From: Tenrec ecaudatus
Taxonomy: Eukaryota > Chordata > Mammalia > Afrosoricida > Tenrecidae
Assembly (NCBI RefSeq): GCF_050624435.1
Contig: NC_134541.1
Span: 5,281,983-5,345,982 of the forward strand
DNA length: 64,000 bases
Direction of reading: 5' to 3'
Positions within the stretch are counted from its first letter, which is position 1, and the number at the start of each line of letters is the position of its first letter. The position numbers and the translations under genes are program-made. Of this stretch, positions 1-11,733 are shown piece after piece. The notes under the pieces were generated by a model. That model was not told the DNA's origin. It made no database searches and saw only the letters and a list, made by a program, of their open reading frames with translations.

Positions 1-784
1 ATCACTTTTATTTTAAAGCAATATTAAAATGCAAATGAAAGGCATCTAGCAATCTTTCTGTTTCCTCTGCTTGTGTTTAAATCAATGCAACTTGGCTAAC
101 AAAGCCTTCTTGTTCCACAAAGGAGAGCGGGAAATTTTAATTCAAAAGGAGGGAGGCTTCAACACCCATGTATTCATAAGGGCCCTTGGCAGCACAGGAG
201 AGGTGTGGCTTGTTCTTTGATGTGATTCTGCAAACTAAGGACTCCTTCCTTTCAGCCGAAGAGAGAAATTCCAAAAGTCGGGTCCTGGTTTTCAAAAGTC
301 GTCTGTTCGAGCTCTCAGGAATCACAGCGGGTCGTGGCTGGCCCTGGGTTGCTACGGCCCTTTTTGCCGCAGAGTCGGCTCTGCCTCATGGCGGCCTTCT
401 GTGGGGCAGCAGGAAACCTTACCTGGTCCTGTGCCATCTCTGCCATCAGAATATGTTTGGGTCCTGTGGTGGTCAAGTGCTGTCAGGCGGGTTCCGACTC
501 ATAGTGACCTCCTGTCTAACCGAAGGAAACACCCCAGACAGCCCACCACCCTCACCTTCCCTGCCCTTGGTATTTGTCGCCCATGGAGGGTCCTATTTAA
601 AGATTTCATTGAAGTTTGATGACTTAGGGGGCAGGATTTCATGTGTGGCTTGAAAGTTGGGGCTCTCCGCTCTATGTGTAGGCCTTTGATGGGAGAGCCC
701 TAAGGTTGGGAAGTCCCGAGCTGGTCTGGGCCTCTCATTGCTAAACACGGTTCCAGCTGACTCGCCCACCAGCCTGATCCCACC
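1..784. other. Intergenic DNA, no gene seen
   Basis: No exon, RNA gene or recognisable repeat is seen. The first 150 bases are AT-rich and hold an exact POU octamer (ATGCAAAT) at 29-36. Reading frames here are short and lack family similarity that I recognise. Confidence 0.5.
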
Positions 785-973
785 CTCACTGCCATGGAGT
801 CATTCAAACTTGTAGCGACCCCCAAGGTAGACCAGCCCGTGGGTCTTGAGTCTGTTCGCCTTCTTGGAGTGGAAAGGCGTGGGATTCTCTCACGGAGCAG
901 CTGGTGGTTTTGAACTGCTGGCCTTGAGGTTAGCACCCCACATGTAACACATTACCCCACCAGGGCTCTTGTA
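785..973 (-). repeat. AfroSINE, antisense
   Basis: Read on the minus strand, this starts with the tRNA-like block (gagccctggtgg type) and runs through the internal part to the tail that carries the gagtcattc/tagcgaccc motif. Afrotherian SINEs share this tail with the RTE LINEs in the window, which supply their replication machinery. The copy is old, with many substitutions. Confidence 0.75.
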
Positions 974-3060
974 CAAAAGTCCTCCAAACTGGCCCAGGCA
1001 CTGGGATGGAGCGTCAGGCAGGAGCAGCCCTTGCTCAGTGCACAGAGCCGGATCTGCAGGAGGTCCTGAAATGGTTCCCGGAGAATGCGGGTTGGCTGTT
1101 TCCTGCTGGCCCAGCCGGATTCCTGCACTTGCTCAGAGCTTTATGTCTTTCTCCCTCACAGTTGGGCCAGGCTGCTAATGGTTCCACCCCTCCCCCTGTC
1201 CTCCACCTCCCCCTAGGTCAGGACCGCTGAGGCCATGACCTTGGGACACCCCACCACAACAGCTCTCAGACAGCACCGACATCTTGTTCACTTTCCTCTT
1301 TGAAAGTTGTTCGACACTACAGAGAGTTGCTTTGATTTAAGGAGACTTTAAGACTTCTTCAATAATTCTCCTCCCTGTCGGCTGCTGCTTTTCTTGTTTG
1401 TTTTCCATGTTTCAAAAAGGGCTCCTGGATATTGGTTTTGCTAGAAGGAGGCTTCTTCTGCAAAATCCAAGAAGGTGAGCTTGGTGCCAGGAGCAGGTGA
1501 GCTGGCACTTCTGGGGGTGCCCCTTCCTGTCCCCCGATTTCCAGGCTTGGGAACACACCAGAGGGTCCACCCGGAGTGTCTTCCCAGTTCCCAGCCCTCT
1601 CTTCCGCTATCACCCATCTGTGGGCCTCCCTCTCCCACCCAAAACCCTAAACCAGCTGGAGACTCCTCCCCACGGTGACGCCAGGACTTTCAGAGTAGCC
1701 CAGGTTTCAGAGGCTAACGGTGAATGGTCGTCCAGAAGCTGGAGGCCCGGCTTCCCTTCCAAGGCCCTTCTAGGTAACCTTGACGCTCCAGCCTATTTGG
1801 GAGCCACCAAGTGAGCACGTGAGCCATGTGTGCCATCCTTCCACCTCCCTGTGGCTGCATGTGTGTGAATCAGTCTGGGCTGTGCCAGTTGCAAGTGCCA
1901 GGATGCCAAAAATAAATGACTGAATCCCCACATCCGGGGACTTCAGGCTGAGCTCGATTCAGTCGCTCAAACAGAATTTTCAGACACCTGGGTCTTTCCA
2001 TCCCTCCGCTTTGGTCTTCGCTGTGGAGTCTTCATGCTCAGGCAGGCTTTACCCACTCCCTCCCCACTGACCTAGGGGGTCGCCAGCAGTTCTGGCTTGC
2101 CCACACATCTTTGCAGTTATCCAAGTGGAATTACCTGGATCCAAGTAGAATCCATCTTTGCTTCTACAGTTTCCCTCCATGTCCCGGGCTGACTGGCATT
2201 GGCCCAACTTGGGCCCCACGGCCATGGTGGAACCAATCACAGGGGCTGGGACAGAGAATGAGTCCGGTGGTCAGCCTGGGCTCTAGAACATTCTTGGTCA
2301 CATGACCACTGTGGCCCCAATCACAAGAGTTGGAAAATGGAATGCGTCTAGTGGTCAGGCCTGGGTTCTATGGTCCTTGCTGGAAACCTAGGGAAGAACT
2401 TCCGGCCCACCTTGAAACTCCTGAACTAGGAAAGAGGGGATTCCACAAGGCCATGGCCTCAGCTGTCCCCTGGCCTGGTCAACTCAGCCCAGACCTCTAG
2501 TGCCCAGTGGTCCCAGCACAGACTCAGCTTCTGCGTGGCGATTCCAGAGCCTCATGCTCTGTTCTGTTCAGGTCACGGGGCCTGCATTTCAACACCATTA
2601 TCTCTGTATCCCATTAGATCTTGGCACGAGCAGTAGGAGTTGTCAAAATATAACTGAACCCTGCCTGTGCCCGCTTGTTTATTGGAGAAATAAATAGAGA
2701 AAGAAAATCAGCTGAGCAGATGCTCTCTTGAATGGAAGGAATGGACCCTCCCGGGAGGCACATGCAACTGACAGATGCTGGGGGGTGGGGGGGATGGACT
2801 GGCATCTACTTGTCCCCCCAACAAGCAAGGACGTGGCCACAAAACATGAAGCTAGCTAGCGCCTTCCATCCTGGGGAAGGAAAACCTCCCTGGGCTACAG
2901 GTAGACTCCAGTGAAGGGGAGAGGCGAGCAGAAGGTGCACATCTGGGATGTATTAGAGGGCGTGGGGCTGCACAGGGCTCTAGTCCATCGTCTGACTTGG
3001 GGCTGGACACCAGCCACTGGGCTCCATATTCGTTATAGGAAGTCTTGAAAATAAATAAAT
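974..3060. other. Intergenic DNA, no gene seen
   Basis: About 2.1 kb with no recognisable exon, RNA gene or intact repeat. Base composition is ordinary. A short aaataaataaataac run lies at about 3050-3062. Confidence 0.45.
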
Positions 3061-3732
3061 AACGAAAAGAGGGAGACCCTGTGGTGGTTACATAATCTGG
3101 TGTCAATTTGAGACTATTGAGAGTGAAGTGGGAGAGATTAGCCTTTCAGTCCGGTCGCAACTTGATGACCTCATTTGGAGGTGCTAAGGAGATAAATAGC
3201 TCACTGGAGGCCAGACCCACTCTCGCTGCTTGTCTCCCTGCGAGACATACCTGTTGACAAGCCGCATAGAACGACGCTGATGGAGCCAGAGCTCGGGAGC
3301 TGGAGGAGCCACCTGGAGACCCATGGCAGTGCTGAGATGCTTCCACCACCACTGGATCCACGAGACTTCCCACCCACTGGCCTGTGATCTCCCTGCACTC
3401 GGCGTCATTGCATGTGTTGCGTGAGTCTGAAGAGGAATTTATGGACTGGCATCGGACATATGAGCTAATATCGGACTTACAGACTTGAACTGGACAGGGC
3501 TAGGATGTTTTCTCAATATACAATTGCTTTTATATAACGCTCTTTCTTTTACATGGACGAGTGTCTCTGGATTTGTTTCTCTAGTCCACCCGGACTAACA
3601 TGATCCTCAAGGAGCTGGACTGACACAATGGCGGCAGATCGTGAGGATGCTGCAGGGCCAGGCAGTATTTTATTCTGGTGTCCATAGCGTCACTGTGAGC
3701 CAGAAATGACTCAGCGGCACCTCACAACAACA
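3061..3732 (+). repeat. RTE LINE 3' tail, split by an LTR
   Basis: Bases 3061-3079 and 3607-3732 read as one continuous RTE (BovB-like) 3' end once the LTR between them is removed. The left part ends gaaaagagggagaccc and the right part resumes ctcaaggagctgg. The piece ends in the typical cacctcacaacaaca tail. It is non-coding at this end. Confidence 0.65.
3080..3601 (+). mobile_element. ERV-L-like solo LTR (copy 1)
   Basis: A 522-bp unit starts tgtggtggttacataatc and ends gtccacccggactaaca, the terminal pattern of mammalian ERV-L long terminal repeats. Flanking 5-bp duplications are gaccc (3075-3079) and gatcc (3602-3606). The same unit recurs at 9633 and 23828 and in antisense at 26724. No internal retroviral genes adjoin it, so it is a solo LTR left by recombination. 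The family assignment is from end structure only. Confidence 0.65.
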
Positions 3733-3964
3733 TGCCTCTGGGGTTCGGGAGCATGAAGATCAGCCCAAGGCAGGTCCCTGTGAGGTGGATGTGAGACAGA
3801 CCTCCGCTCTCCAACTCCACCGTTCTGCCGACTGTGGCACCAGCTGTCTTCCTCGTGACGCTCTCCCCTTCTCGCTGGGTCCGGGCATGTGTGGCAGGAG
3901 TCTCACAGACGACCCTGACCAGTTAAGTCGTTTTATTAAGGAAGTCAATGAGCTCTGGTGACAC

Positions 3965-4110
3965 TGAGGGTTAGGGGTGGGGCTGCTAACTGCAATGTCG
4001 TTGGTTCAAAGCCACCAGCAGCTCTGAAGGAGAACGATGAGGCTCGCTGCTGCCGTAAAGATGTACAGTCTCAGAAACCCGATGCCGGCTCACTGTGACC
4101 ATGGCCGTGG
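3965..4110 (+). repeat. AfroSINE fragment
   Basis: The core is recognised by gggctgctaactgcaatgtc, then gttcaaagccaccagcagctc, then the cgtaaagatgtacagtctcagaaaccc block. The 5' tRNA head and the 3' tail are eroded. Confidence 0.65.
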
Positions 4111-5299
4111 GTTCTGATCGAGGTTGTAAAGGAGTACACTGGGATCTGGAGCAGGGCTGGAAAGCCTGACAGCAGCACCGAAGGGGAAGCTCTCCCTTCT
4201 TCCGGGCAGGGAAGCTCTCCACCCAGCAAACAGTCAGGCGATGCTTCTTCCTGCCTCACAGATGTCCCCTGAGTCTCCTTAACCTGAGTCTCCAGGACAG
4301 GGCGCCTAGCCCTGCTATCTGTCACCACTGACCCTGTGCAAGATCTCTTCTGGGCCTTTCACTCCCTGCCTTCAGCCCCTGAGAGAGATCTGGTAGATTT
4401 CCCTCTCTCTTCTGTCGTTATCTCTTTTCCCCTCTTGTCTTTGCTCTTCCCTGGGCCTTTTCCTTTTCCTTGTTACCGCAGGCTGACTGGATGGATAAGA
4501 AAACTCCAAGTCAAATTCAAACCTCAGCCCTCCCATCAGGCCCATGAACTGACCAATCCTTCTCAGTAGGCCACAGGCACTTCATTTGCATAGCAGACAG
4601 TAGTCACTTCATTTGCATAAATTTCCAGATGACATCTGTGCCAGGTGCATCCCAGAGACCAATCACAGAACAAGCTGCAGCTCAGGACCAAATGAACAGT
4701 CTCAAACCACAAGTTGTTCACAGCTCAACCAGGAAATATCCATCAACCTGGACACAAGTGACAAACTCTCTGGGCCCCAAAATAGGACTTAAGGGGGAAA
4801 TCTAACGCGAGTTGTCTTGCCCCAAAAGACAAAAACACTGGGTCATGTACAGGGACTCATTTGAACCCAGGCTGGACTTGACACCACGCTGCACCACCAG
4901 CCTGGGGAGCTATTGTGCTTTTGTGTGCTGGGCTACAGTCTTCTTTCTTGTGGGGCTTCTTCCACTCACAAAGCAGGGTTCAGACATCTGCTGTTTATGC
5001 CCAGTGTCTCACACCCCATGACACTGGGTCACACTCCAGCCCATGTCCCTACCCAGCTGGGAATTTCCTGGGAATGACGGGGAGTTGGCCCGGGGCACTG
5101 GGAACTCAGACTACGGAAGCTTGAGCAGGGTGCAGGGTGCAGAGTGTGGAGATAGTCCTGCTGTGAGGGAAGGTGTCTGAACGGTGGGAGTAGGAGAGAA
5201 CTTAGTCTGGCTCTGTTTTGTTTCCCTGCAGTGTCAATGGATGTAATAAAACAAAGCAACCCCACGTGCATCAGAGTTGAGCTGTAACCTGAGGCTGTT
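4111..5299. other. Intergenic DNA with a possible old LTR
   Basis: No gene is seen. At about 4480-5020 the sequence has promoter-like features in order: two copies of cacttcatttgcata (4578-4592 and 4605-4619), a CCAAT motif near 4660, a taagg block near 4790, and a pyrimidine-rich end. This resembles an old ERV1-type LTR, but I cannot assign a family or firm boundaries. Confidence 0.3.
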
Positions 5300-5735
5300 C
5301 CCTAGCTGATTTTACAGAGTGGATGGCCAGGCCTTTCTTCGGAGGGGTTTCTGGGTCAACTTGAACCCTCGACTTCTCAGTTGCAGCTAAGGATGTCAGG
5401 CAGGGGCTCTGAACACTCCAATGACAAACCAGTGCCATTGAGTTGGTTACAATCCGAGCAACCCGACAGCAGCTTCTGACCCCATGATCCTTGGAAGTTC
5501 CGTGGAGCAGGCCATGGGAAGGTGGCCAGGGAAGACCATTCGGGTCTCTTCCCGCAATCAGAAACCCAGCTCTCCCTCATAAACTGGCCAGACAAAACAG
5601 ACTTCCAACAAGGGAGGGGGCCACTCAACTGTAACACATTGGTAAGGCCGGCACAAGACTGCTTGGTGGTTCATCTTCGGTCTACAGAGTCGCTGGGAGT
5701 TGGAACCAACTCGAGGGCACCCAACCGCCAGAGCC
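5300..5735. repeat. Cluster of degraded SINE fragments
   Basis: About 5300-5415 reads as an antisense SINE head (cttgaaccctcgacttctcagttgcagc). About 5425-5480 is an antisense tail fragment. About 5650-5735 is a sense tail (gagtcgctgggagttggaaccaactcgagggc, shortened). These are overlapping insertions with blurred borders. Confidence 0.5.
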
Positions 5736-6062
5736 ACAACATACAGTCTTTGTCTTTATGAGATGGACGAGGTGCTTGGCGGTTTCACCATGATTCTTGA
5801 GGGATGCCTAGTGTGCCATTCTATGTATGGACCAACGTTGATTGCTCCGTTCCTCCACCAACGGGCCTTGACACTGTTTCCGACTTCTCGCTGCTATGAC
5901 CAGTGCTGCTGGGGTAAACATGGATGTGCGTGGACCTACTTGTGTTTTGCTCCTTATTCCTTTAGGGCCCATACGAGCAGCAGATGGTTGGATCACAGGG
6001 TACTTCTATTCCCATTTGTGTGAGGAGGTGCCATGTTTCCGTTCACAGTGGTAGGACTGTAT
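5736..6062 (-). repeat. L1 LINE fragment, antisense
   Basis: The stretch matches the widely known antisense pattern of the end of L1 ORF2 in mammals: gctgctatgaccagtgctgctgggg, then ggatgtgcgtggacctact, then tccttattcctttagggcc and gttggatcacagggtac. The copy is diverged and has no open reading frame of consequence. Confidence 0.6.
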
Positions 6063-6804
6063 GTGTGCCAGGCCTGTATGAGGGTTCCGATCAGAAGAGG
6101 GGTTTTAACGACAGGAAGAGCTTTCACCTGTCCTGTTGCCCTGGAGCCTGGGCCAGCAGCTGCCCCTGGGGCTCTTCTGAGGTCTGCACTCCCAAGTGAA
6201 CATCCATGCCTGACAGGGCTCCAGGGCGCGAGGGCAAGAGAGGTGACCTTGATAAGCATCTCCACTGGTCAAATCACCCCTCCTTCAGGCCCCAGTGAAA
6301 TGCAAAGAATGCACCCAAGCTGCCCAGCTGAACAATTATTTTTCTTCACACGGGCATTTGGATCTGGTTTATCCTGCTAATCGGATTTTCTTCATGAGTC
6401 CCAAAGTGATAAATAGATTTATGATCAGTTAGCTCATTTCAGAGATAGGAACCGGCACGAGTTATTAAAGGAACACAACTTCGATGTCCTAGTTTTAAAA
6501 ATAAAATGCAATAGACAATTGCCATCAAGTTTTTTATCCATCTTGATCCCATGTGAGGAGATGAGGCTTCTGTTCCTATAGAGAGTTGCTGTCTTGGAAA
6601 CCCACAGGGAAGTCCGGCCCTGTCCTACAGGGTCACTGCAAGTCAGGGTTCACTGGGTGAACCTGTGTGTGAAAGTCCAAAAAAATTCCCACTATTTTAT
6701 GGTTTTTTTCTCTCCTGTTCTTTTTCAATCATATTCATCTTCATCACCTTTCATACTTTTTTTTTTGCCTTCTCCTTTACCAGAGGAACGCCCTCTGGCC
6801 CCCA
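6063..6804. other. Intergenic DNA with a SINE tail
   Basis: No gene is seen. Bases 6582-6655 are a sense AfroSINE tail (cttggaaacccacagggaag, then gggtcactgcaagtcagg). A T-rich tract lies at about 6700-6770. Confidence 0.45.
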
Positions 6805-8177
6805 CCGTGTATCTGTGAGTGTGTCATACTGTTGTGACTGGTGTGTTGCTGGAAACTATGCCACTGGTATTTCAGATGCCAGCAGGGTCAACCGAAGTGA
6901 GCAGATGTCAGAGAAGTTTCCAGATTAAGAGCTTCCTCTTTCAGAGAAAGAAGCCGCTGAAAACCTTATGCATTGCTTTGAAGCATTATCAAACAGTGAA
7001 ATCCTGAACAGAGGAAGCAGAACATTGTCTGAGATCCTGTGAGAGGATGGGCTCCTCTGGTCCGGGGCACTGGAAATGTGACTGGAGAGGAGGTGATTTC
7101 TTGGTGGGGGATTGATCATGGTGATGTGAGTCAGGTAAAGTCTGTGGGAGTGGAGCCTCCAAGATCTCCATTAACTGATGGGGCACAATTTAAGGTAAAG
7201 AGACACAGCTGCAAAAATCTAATGATTGGAACTTGGGAAGTGCTAAGTATGAATGTAGGAAAATTGGAAGTGGTCAAAAATGAAATGGAATGCATAGAGA
7301 TCAATATCCCAGGCATTGGAGAGCTGAAATGGACTGTCATTGGCCACTTTGCATCAGAAAATCATATGATTTACTATGACAGGAACAACACATCCCTCTT
7401 ATTCAGGAGGAATGGCATAGCATTCACAGTCAGAAAGCATCTAGCTAAATCCACAATGAAGTACAAGGCTGTTTGTGATAGGATTACATCTATCCAACTT
7501 CAAGGAAATTCAATCAGTACAACTATTATTCAAATTTATGCACCAGCCACAAGAGCTACTGATGAAGAAATCGAAGAATTCTACCATTGACTTCAGTCGG
7601 AAATTGATCAAGCATGCACTCAAGATGCATTAATAGCTATTGGTGATTGGAATGCAAACGTTGGAAACAAAGAAGACACAGTACTTGGAAAATATGGACT
7701 TTGTAATAGAAATAGATCTAGAGGGTATATGATAAGATTTTGCAAAACCAAAGACCTGTTTACTACAAATACCATTTTTCAACAACACAAAAGGTGACTA
7801 GACACATGGACTTGCCCAGATGGAATGCATAGAGATCCAATTGACTGCATGTGTGGGAAGACAGATGGAGAAGCCCAGTGTCAGCAGCCAAAATCAGACC
7901 AGGCCCCGACTGTGGAACAGACCATCAATTGCTCCTATGTAAGTTCAGAATAAAGATAAAACAAGACCACAAGAGCCCAAATACGACCTTGAGTCTCTCC
8001 CACTTGAATTTAGAGGGCATCTCAAGAACAGATTTGATGCATTAAAACAATAACAGAAAACCTGATGAGCTGTGGGGGACATCAAGACCATCATTCCTGA
8101 AGAACACAAAAGGTCATTAGAAAAACAGTAAAGAAAGATCAACGTGGATGTCAGAGGAGACTCTGAAGCTTGATCTT
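6805..8177 (+). mobile_element. RTE (BovB-like) LINE, 5' part with endonuclease
   Basis: This is the best preserved LINE piece in the window. A frame open from about 7039 to the stop at 7588-7590 encodes most of an apurinic-type endonuclease domain, including GIGELKWTVIGHFASENHM, KYKAVCDRITSIQLQGNSI and IQIYAPATRATDEEIEEFY. After that stop the frame continues with IAIGDWNANVG and NTIFQQHKR, then a second stop at 7795-7797, and after a frameshift near 7850 with GPDCGTDHQLL. GDWNA and the TDH motif belong to the catalytic core of this nuclease family. The copy breaks off near 8177, before the reverse transcriptase. Two stops and one frameshift make it inactive. RTE elements of this type mobilise the AfroSINEs. 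Confidence 0.85.
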
Positions 8178-9632
8178 TAGTTTATGGATTAACTTAACCC
8201 TTGCAATAACCAATGAGACAGGTCCTTTTTAAGGAGGCCACTGAGGCACAGCATTTCAGTAGCTGAGATCACAACTGTATTTTGCCTTTTGACCCATATC
8301 CCCAAATTGCATTCTAGAAAGCTAATGTTCAAGGAAGCACCCACCCATAGGCATTCTCCCCACGCACCAACCACAACAGGCCCGCACTCCATGACTCAGG
8401 TTTAGAACTAGCTCCTTCAGGTAGATCACCCCATTGCAGTCCTGGCAAACAACCCTGTGAGGCAGGATGGGGGAACCAAGTCATAGAGGTCAAACACTTA
8501 CTCAAGGCCACTGAACTGTTATAAAATGGTCTGGGATTTTTGACATCTGTTTAGCTTCAAATGAACATCATTTCACATTGACAGTTAGTCATCCTGCCCC
8601 CAGGCACCCCCTATGTAGGTCCTTAGGAGGGTTGGTCTCTTGGGTGGATGGTCTTCTAAGGAGACAGCAGGGTTGATGTTGACACAGATGTCACAGCCAG
8701 GCAGAATCCCATTGGAAGAGTCAAGGTCTTCCCAGGGAAGCTCTTTGATCTCCCCACTCCCCCTACACCTGGAACTGGGGTGAAACCAGAGCTCCCTGCA
8801 AAGGTGAAGAGGCAAGATAAGAGTAAGCCTCCCTCTCTCCAAGGAAACAAATTGGCCAGGTCCCCTCCTGGAAAAAATGTTGTTCTGTTGAGACAGCTAC
8901 CACATGGGCTATCTGGTCAGGTTCTGTGGTTTCTCTTGATCACCTATAAGAGTCCACCTTCAGGGCATAGAAGCCATCAGCAACTCATGCTGTGGTGTCA
9001 ATTGGTTTCCTCAGCTAATTAGATCAGCACCTTACCAGCTTTTGTTAAGTGTTAGGAGATGTTCACATGTGGACCTGGGGTCCAGAAGAGGCAGAGGACC
9101 CTTCCCCCACTCCCCACTCAAGGCTTATCAGAATGGAGGCAGACTTGTTGTAAAGAGAGAGAGGAGATTGGGTGGGAGTAACCAAGTGGGAAAGGAGAGA
9201 TAGCCACCTCTGGATCCAAGAGGGAGCGAATGGGCAAGGAAAGAGGGAAAGGGCAGCATCTTGGACACTTTAAGAAGGAGGTCGGAAGGGAACACAACTC
9301 AAGATCATAAAAAGACCAGACCTAGGGGTTTGACTGAGATCAGTGGAACCCCCGAGGCTACGGCCCTTAGACACCTTCAAGCTGGAACGGAGCTCACTTC
9401 CTCAACCCAGCTTCCAGGCAATGGTAGGAAGGCCTCCAAGATGAGCACCGCCTGGAACCACACACTCCTTAAGCAATCAGCCCTTTGCGGGCGAGGGGCA
9501 GCGTTTACCCAGTAGGCAGGGAGGTATAGGAAAGCAGGGGGACTGGACCTGGGACACTAGAGAGGAAGAGGGAAGAACAGAATGTTGTTCCATTGCAGGG
9601 ACTAAACGAAATGTGAATGACTTGCTGAATGG
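8178..9632. other. Intergenic DNA with old repeat traces
   Basis: No gene is seen. MIR-like traces occur near 8195-8290 (ccactgaggcacagc) and 8440-8520 (aaccctgtgaggcaggatg). Bases 9265-9470 resemble part of an afrotherian L1 3' untranslated region (cataaaaagaccagacct, then tgactgagatcagtgg). Borders are uncertain. Confidence 0.4.
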
Positions 9633-10137
9633 TGTGATGGGTAGATTTTATGTCAACTTCTTCCTTGAAGAAAGTGTAGGGGTGGAGTCGAACTTACTAA
9701 TCGGGTCTCAGCCTGATGATACCTCCTTGGGGGTGTGGCCCTTCGATAAGAGAGACACTGGGAAACTATCCCTCTCTCTTGCATTTCACCTTCCTGCTGG
9801 CTTGGATTCTGTGTCTGCCTCCAGGGGAAGCTCCACATGGACCACTGACCCTGGGTGCTGCCAGAGCCCTGCCCTGTTCCCACGAGCTTGGATCCACGTG
9901 ACGGCCCCCAGCAGCCAGAGATCTCTCTGTTTCTGTTTCACCTTTCTGCTTTGAGTCGGAGGAGTGCCCCAGCTGCCATTGGACCTACGGGCTTGGGTTG
10001 ATCTAGGCTGGGATGCCTTCGTGATGTAAGTTCACTTCCTGATACCAAGGTCATTGGTGTGGTTCTTGATAATAAGTAAGTTTACTTCTCGATAGCAAGG
10101 TCATTGGTTGTGGTTCTCTAGACAGCCAAGCCTAACA
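9633..10137 (+). mobile_element. ERV-L-like solo LTR (copy 2)
   Basis: The 505-bp unit starts tgtgatgggtagattttatg and ends agccaagcctaaca. It is flanked by a perfect 5-bp duplication, aatgg at 9628-9632 and 10138-10142. The exact duplication and ERV-L-type ends give the strongest evidence for this LTR family in the window. No internal retroviral sequence is present. Confidence 0.75.
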
Positions 10138-11140
10138 AATGGAAAAGCAATTGGTTCTGTAAACTTGCACCTGAATGACAATTTAAAAGGAAGTGGTAGA
10201 GGTGGATTGAGGGCAATGGGGATGCTGAGGTAGAATTGTGCCCAAGTGCTACCTTTGAGAAGGGTCCATGCCCTGGGGCAGCAAAACCAATTCACCGACT
10301 CTAAGTTAAAGAAAAAGAGATGTTTATTTATTAGAAGGTGACACCAGTGGGGAGGCTGACAGCAACGCAGACTGCCTTGATGGCAGATCCCACCTGTGTT
10401 CAGAATAGACAGAGGTGACATACTTTTACAGGTGCCTAGAATTTAAGCTCTAACACAATTCTCACCTTCTACACTGGGTTCCATTCCAGCCAATGCACCT
10501 CATTCGTAGCCACCCCCTCTGTCAAGGACTTACATATTGATGTGATGGTAAAAAGTAATCAGGTTTCAAAGGAACGTCCAGACTAAGATAAGACTAGGAA
10601 GAGAGCACTGGAAATCTACTGCTGACAATTAGCCAATGAAAACCCTATGGCTCATAAGGATCTGCTCTCACCCCCATCAGGGCTAGACAAGCTGTTAGCA
10701 TGAAGGGAAGCTGGGTGAAAGCATGGGACTCGGTACAATTTTTGCAACTTTGCTGCAAGCCTAAAATGATTTCCAAAATAAAAATGAAAAGAAAAATAGT
10801 CCATCCTTCTAGAAGTCTTACCCATTGCTATGGATTCTGACCACAGTAACCCAAGAGGACAGAGCTTCAAGGTTGCAATCTTTTCATAAGCAAATGGCAC
10901 ATCTCCCTCCACATCTGCTCACAGCTGAGCATGTGAGCACTGTGCCATCCAGGCTCTCCCGGAAGTCTCGGTGGCCTGTACATCTCATGAGCAGGGCATT
11001 CTGTGGGACCAAGCCTCTTGGTCTTGTAGGGTAAAGGCTCTCCTGGTGAGTTCTCCTGGGTGGTGTGTACCCCAACAACACAAAGGCTGGGCCTGCAGTC
11101 AAAGCCACTCAATCTGTACCCACACTGATTCGCTGCTTCC
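10138..11140. other. Intergenic DNA, no gene seen
   Basis: Mostly unassigned sequence. About 10590-10650 resembles a short piece of the RTE 5' region (ctgctgacaattagccaatgaaaacc, shortened). About 10815-10880 may be an antisense SINE scrap. No coding signal is seen. Confidence 0.4.
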
Positions 11141-11520
11141 ATAACCAATGAATGTTGTAAGTGCTACCAACATTGTATCTGCTTGTTGAAACACCTCAGT
11201 TGGTATTCTGTTGATTCCAGTAGCCTGATATTTTTAAATAGTTGCAGAGCAGCTTGGACTTCATCCTGCATTACCATCAATATATACTACCTCCCGAAAC
11301 GGTTGGATGTTGATTGAAAATTTCTTTCTGGTACAGTGACTCTGTGTATTCCTCCCATCTTCTTTTGATACTTGCTGCATCACTATTTTGTTCATAGGAT
11401 TCTTCACTATTGCAATTCAGTGCTATAATTTTTCCCCTTCATTTTTTTTTAGCTTGAGATGGGTTTTTCAACTCCGGGTCTTTGCATCTTTTATTATAAT
11501 ACCTTCTAATTATAATATAT
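11141..11520 (-). repeat. RTE LINE fragment, reverse transcriptase part
   Basis: In antisense this matches the RTE reverse transcriptase region, with gcagagcagcttggacttc, then ttggatgttgattg and gtgactctgtgtattcctcc. Stops and small deletions break all frames. Confidence 0.65.
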
Positions 11521-11559
11521 TCATAGACAAATCACTGTAATCCTTTACAATACCCTAGC

Positions 11560-11733
11560 CCTCTTACCCACTGCCGGATTATTCCAACTCATAGTGATAC
11601 TACATAGCATTTCCAAGATTGGGCATCTTTACTGAAGTAAATAGACAAATCTATCTCTCAAGGAATAGCTGGTGGGTTCAAACCACTGACCTTGTGGTTA
11701 GAATTCCATAGCCATCGACAGCCCTAGGGTCAC
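11560..11733 (-). repeat. AfroSINE, antisense
   Basis: The tail (actgccggattattccaact, then catagtgatac) is followed by the core (ggtgggttcaaaccactgac) and a worn head. It lies directly beside the antisense RTE piece. Confidence 0.65.
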
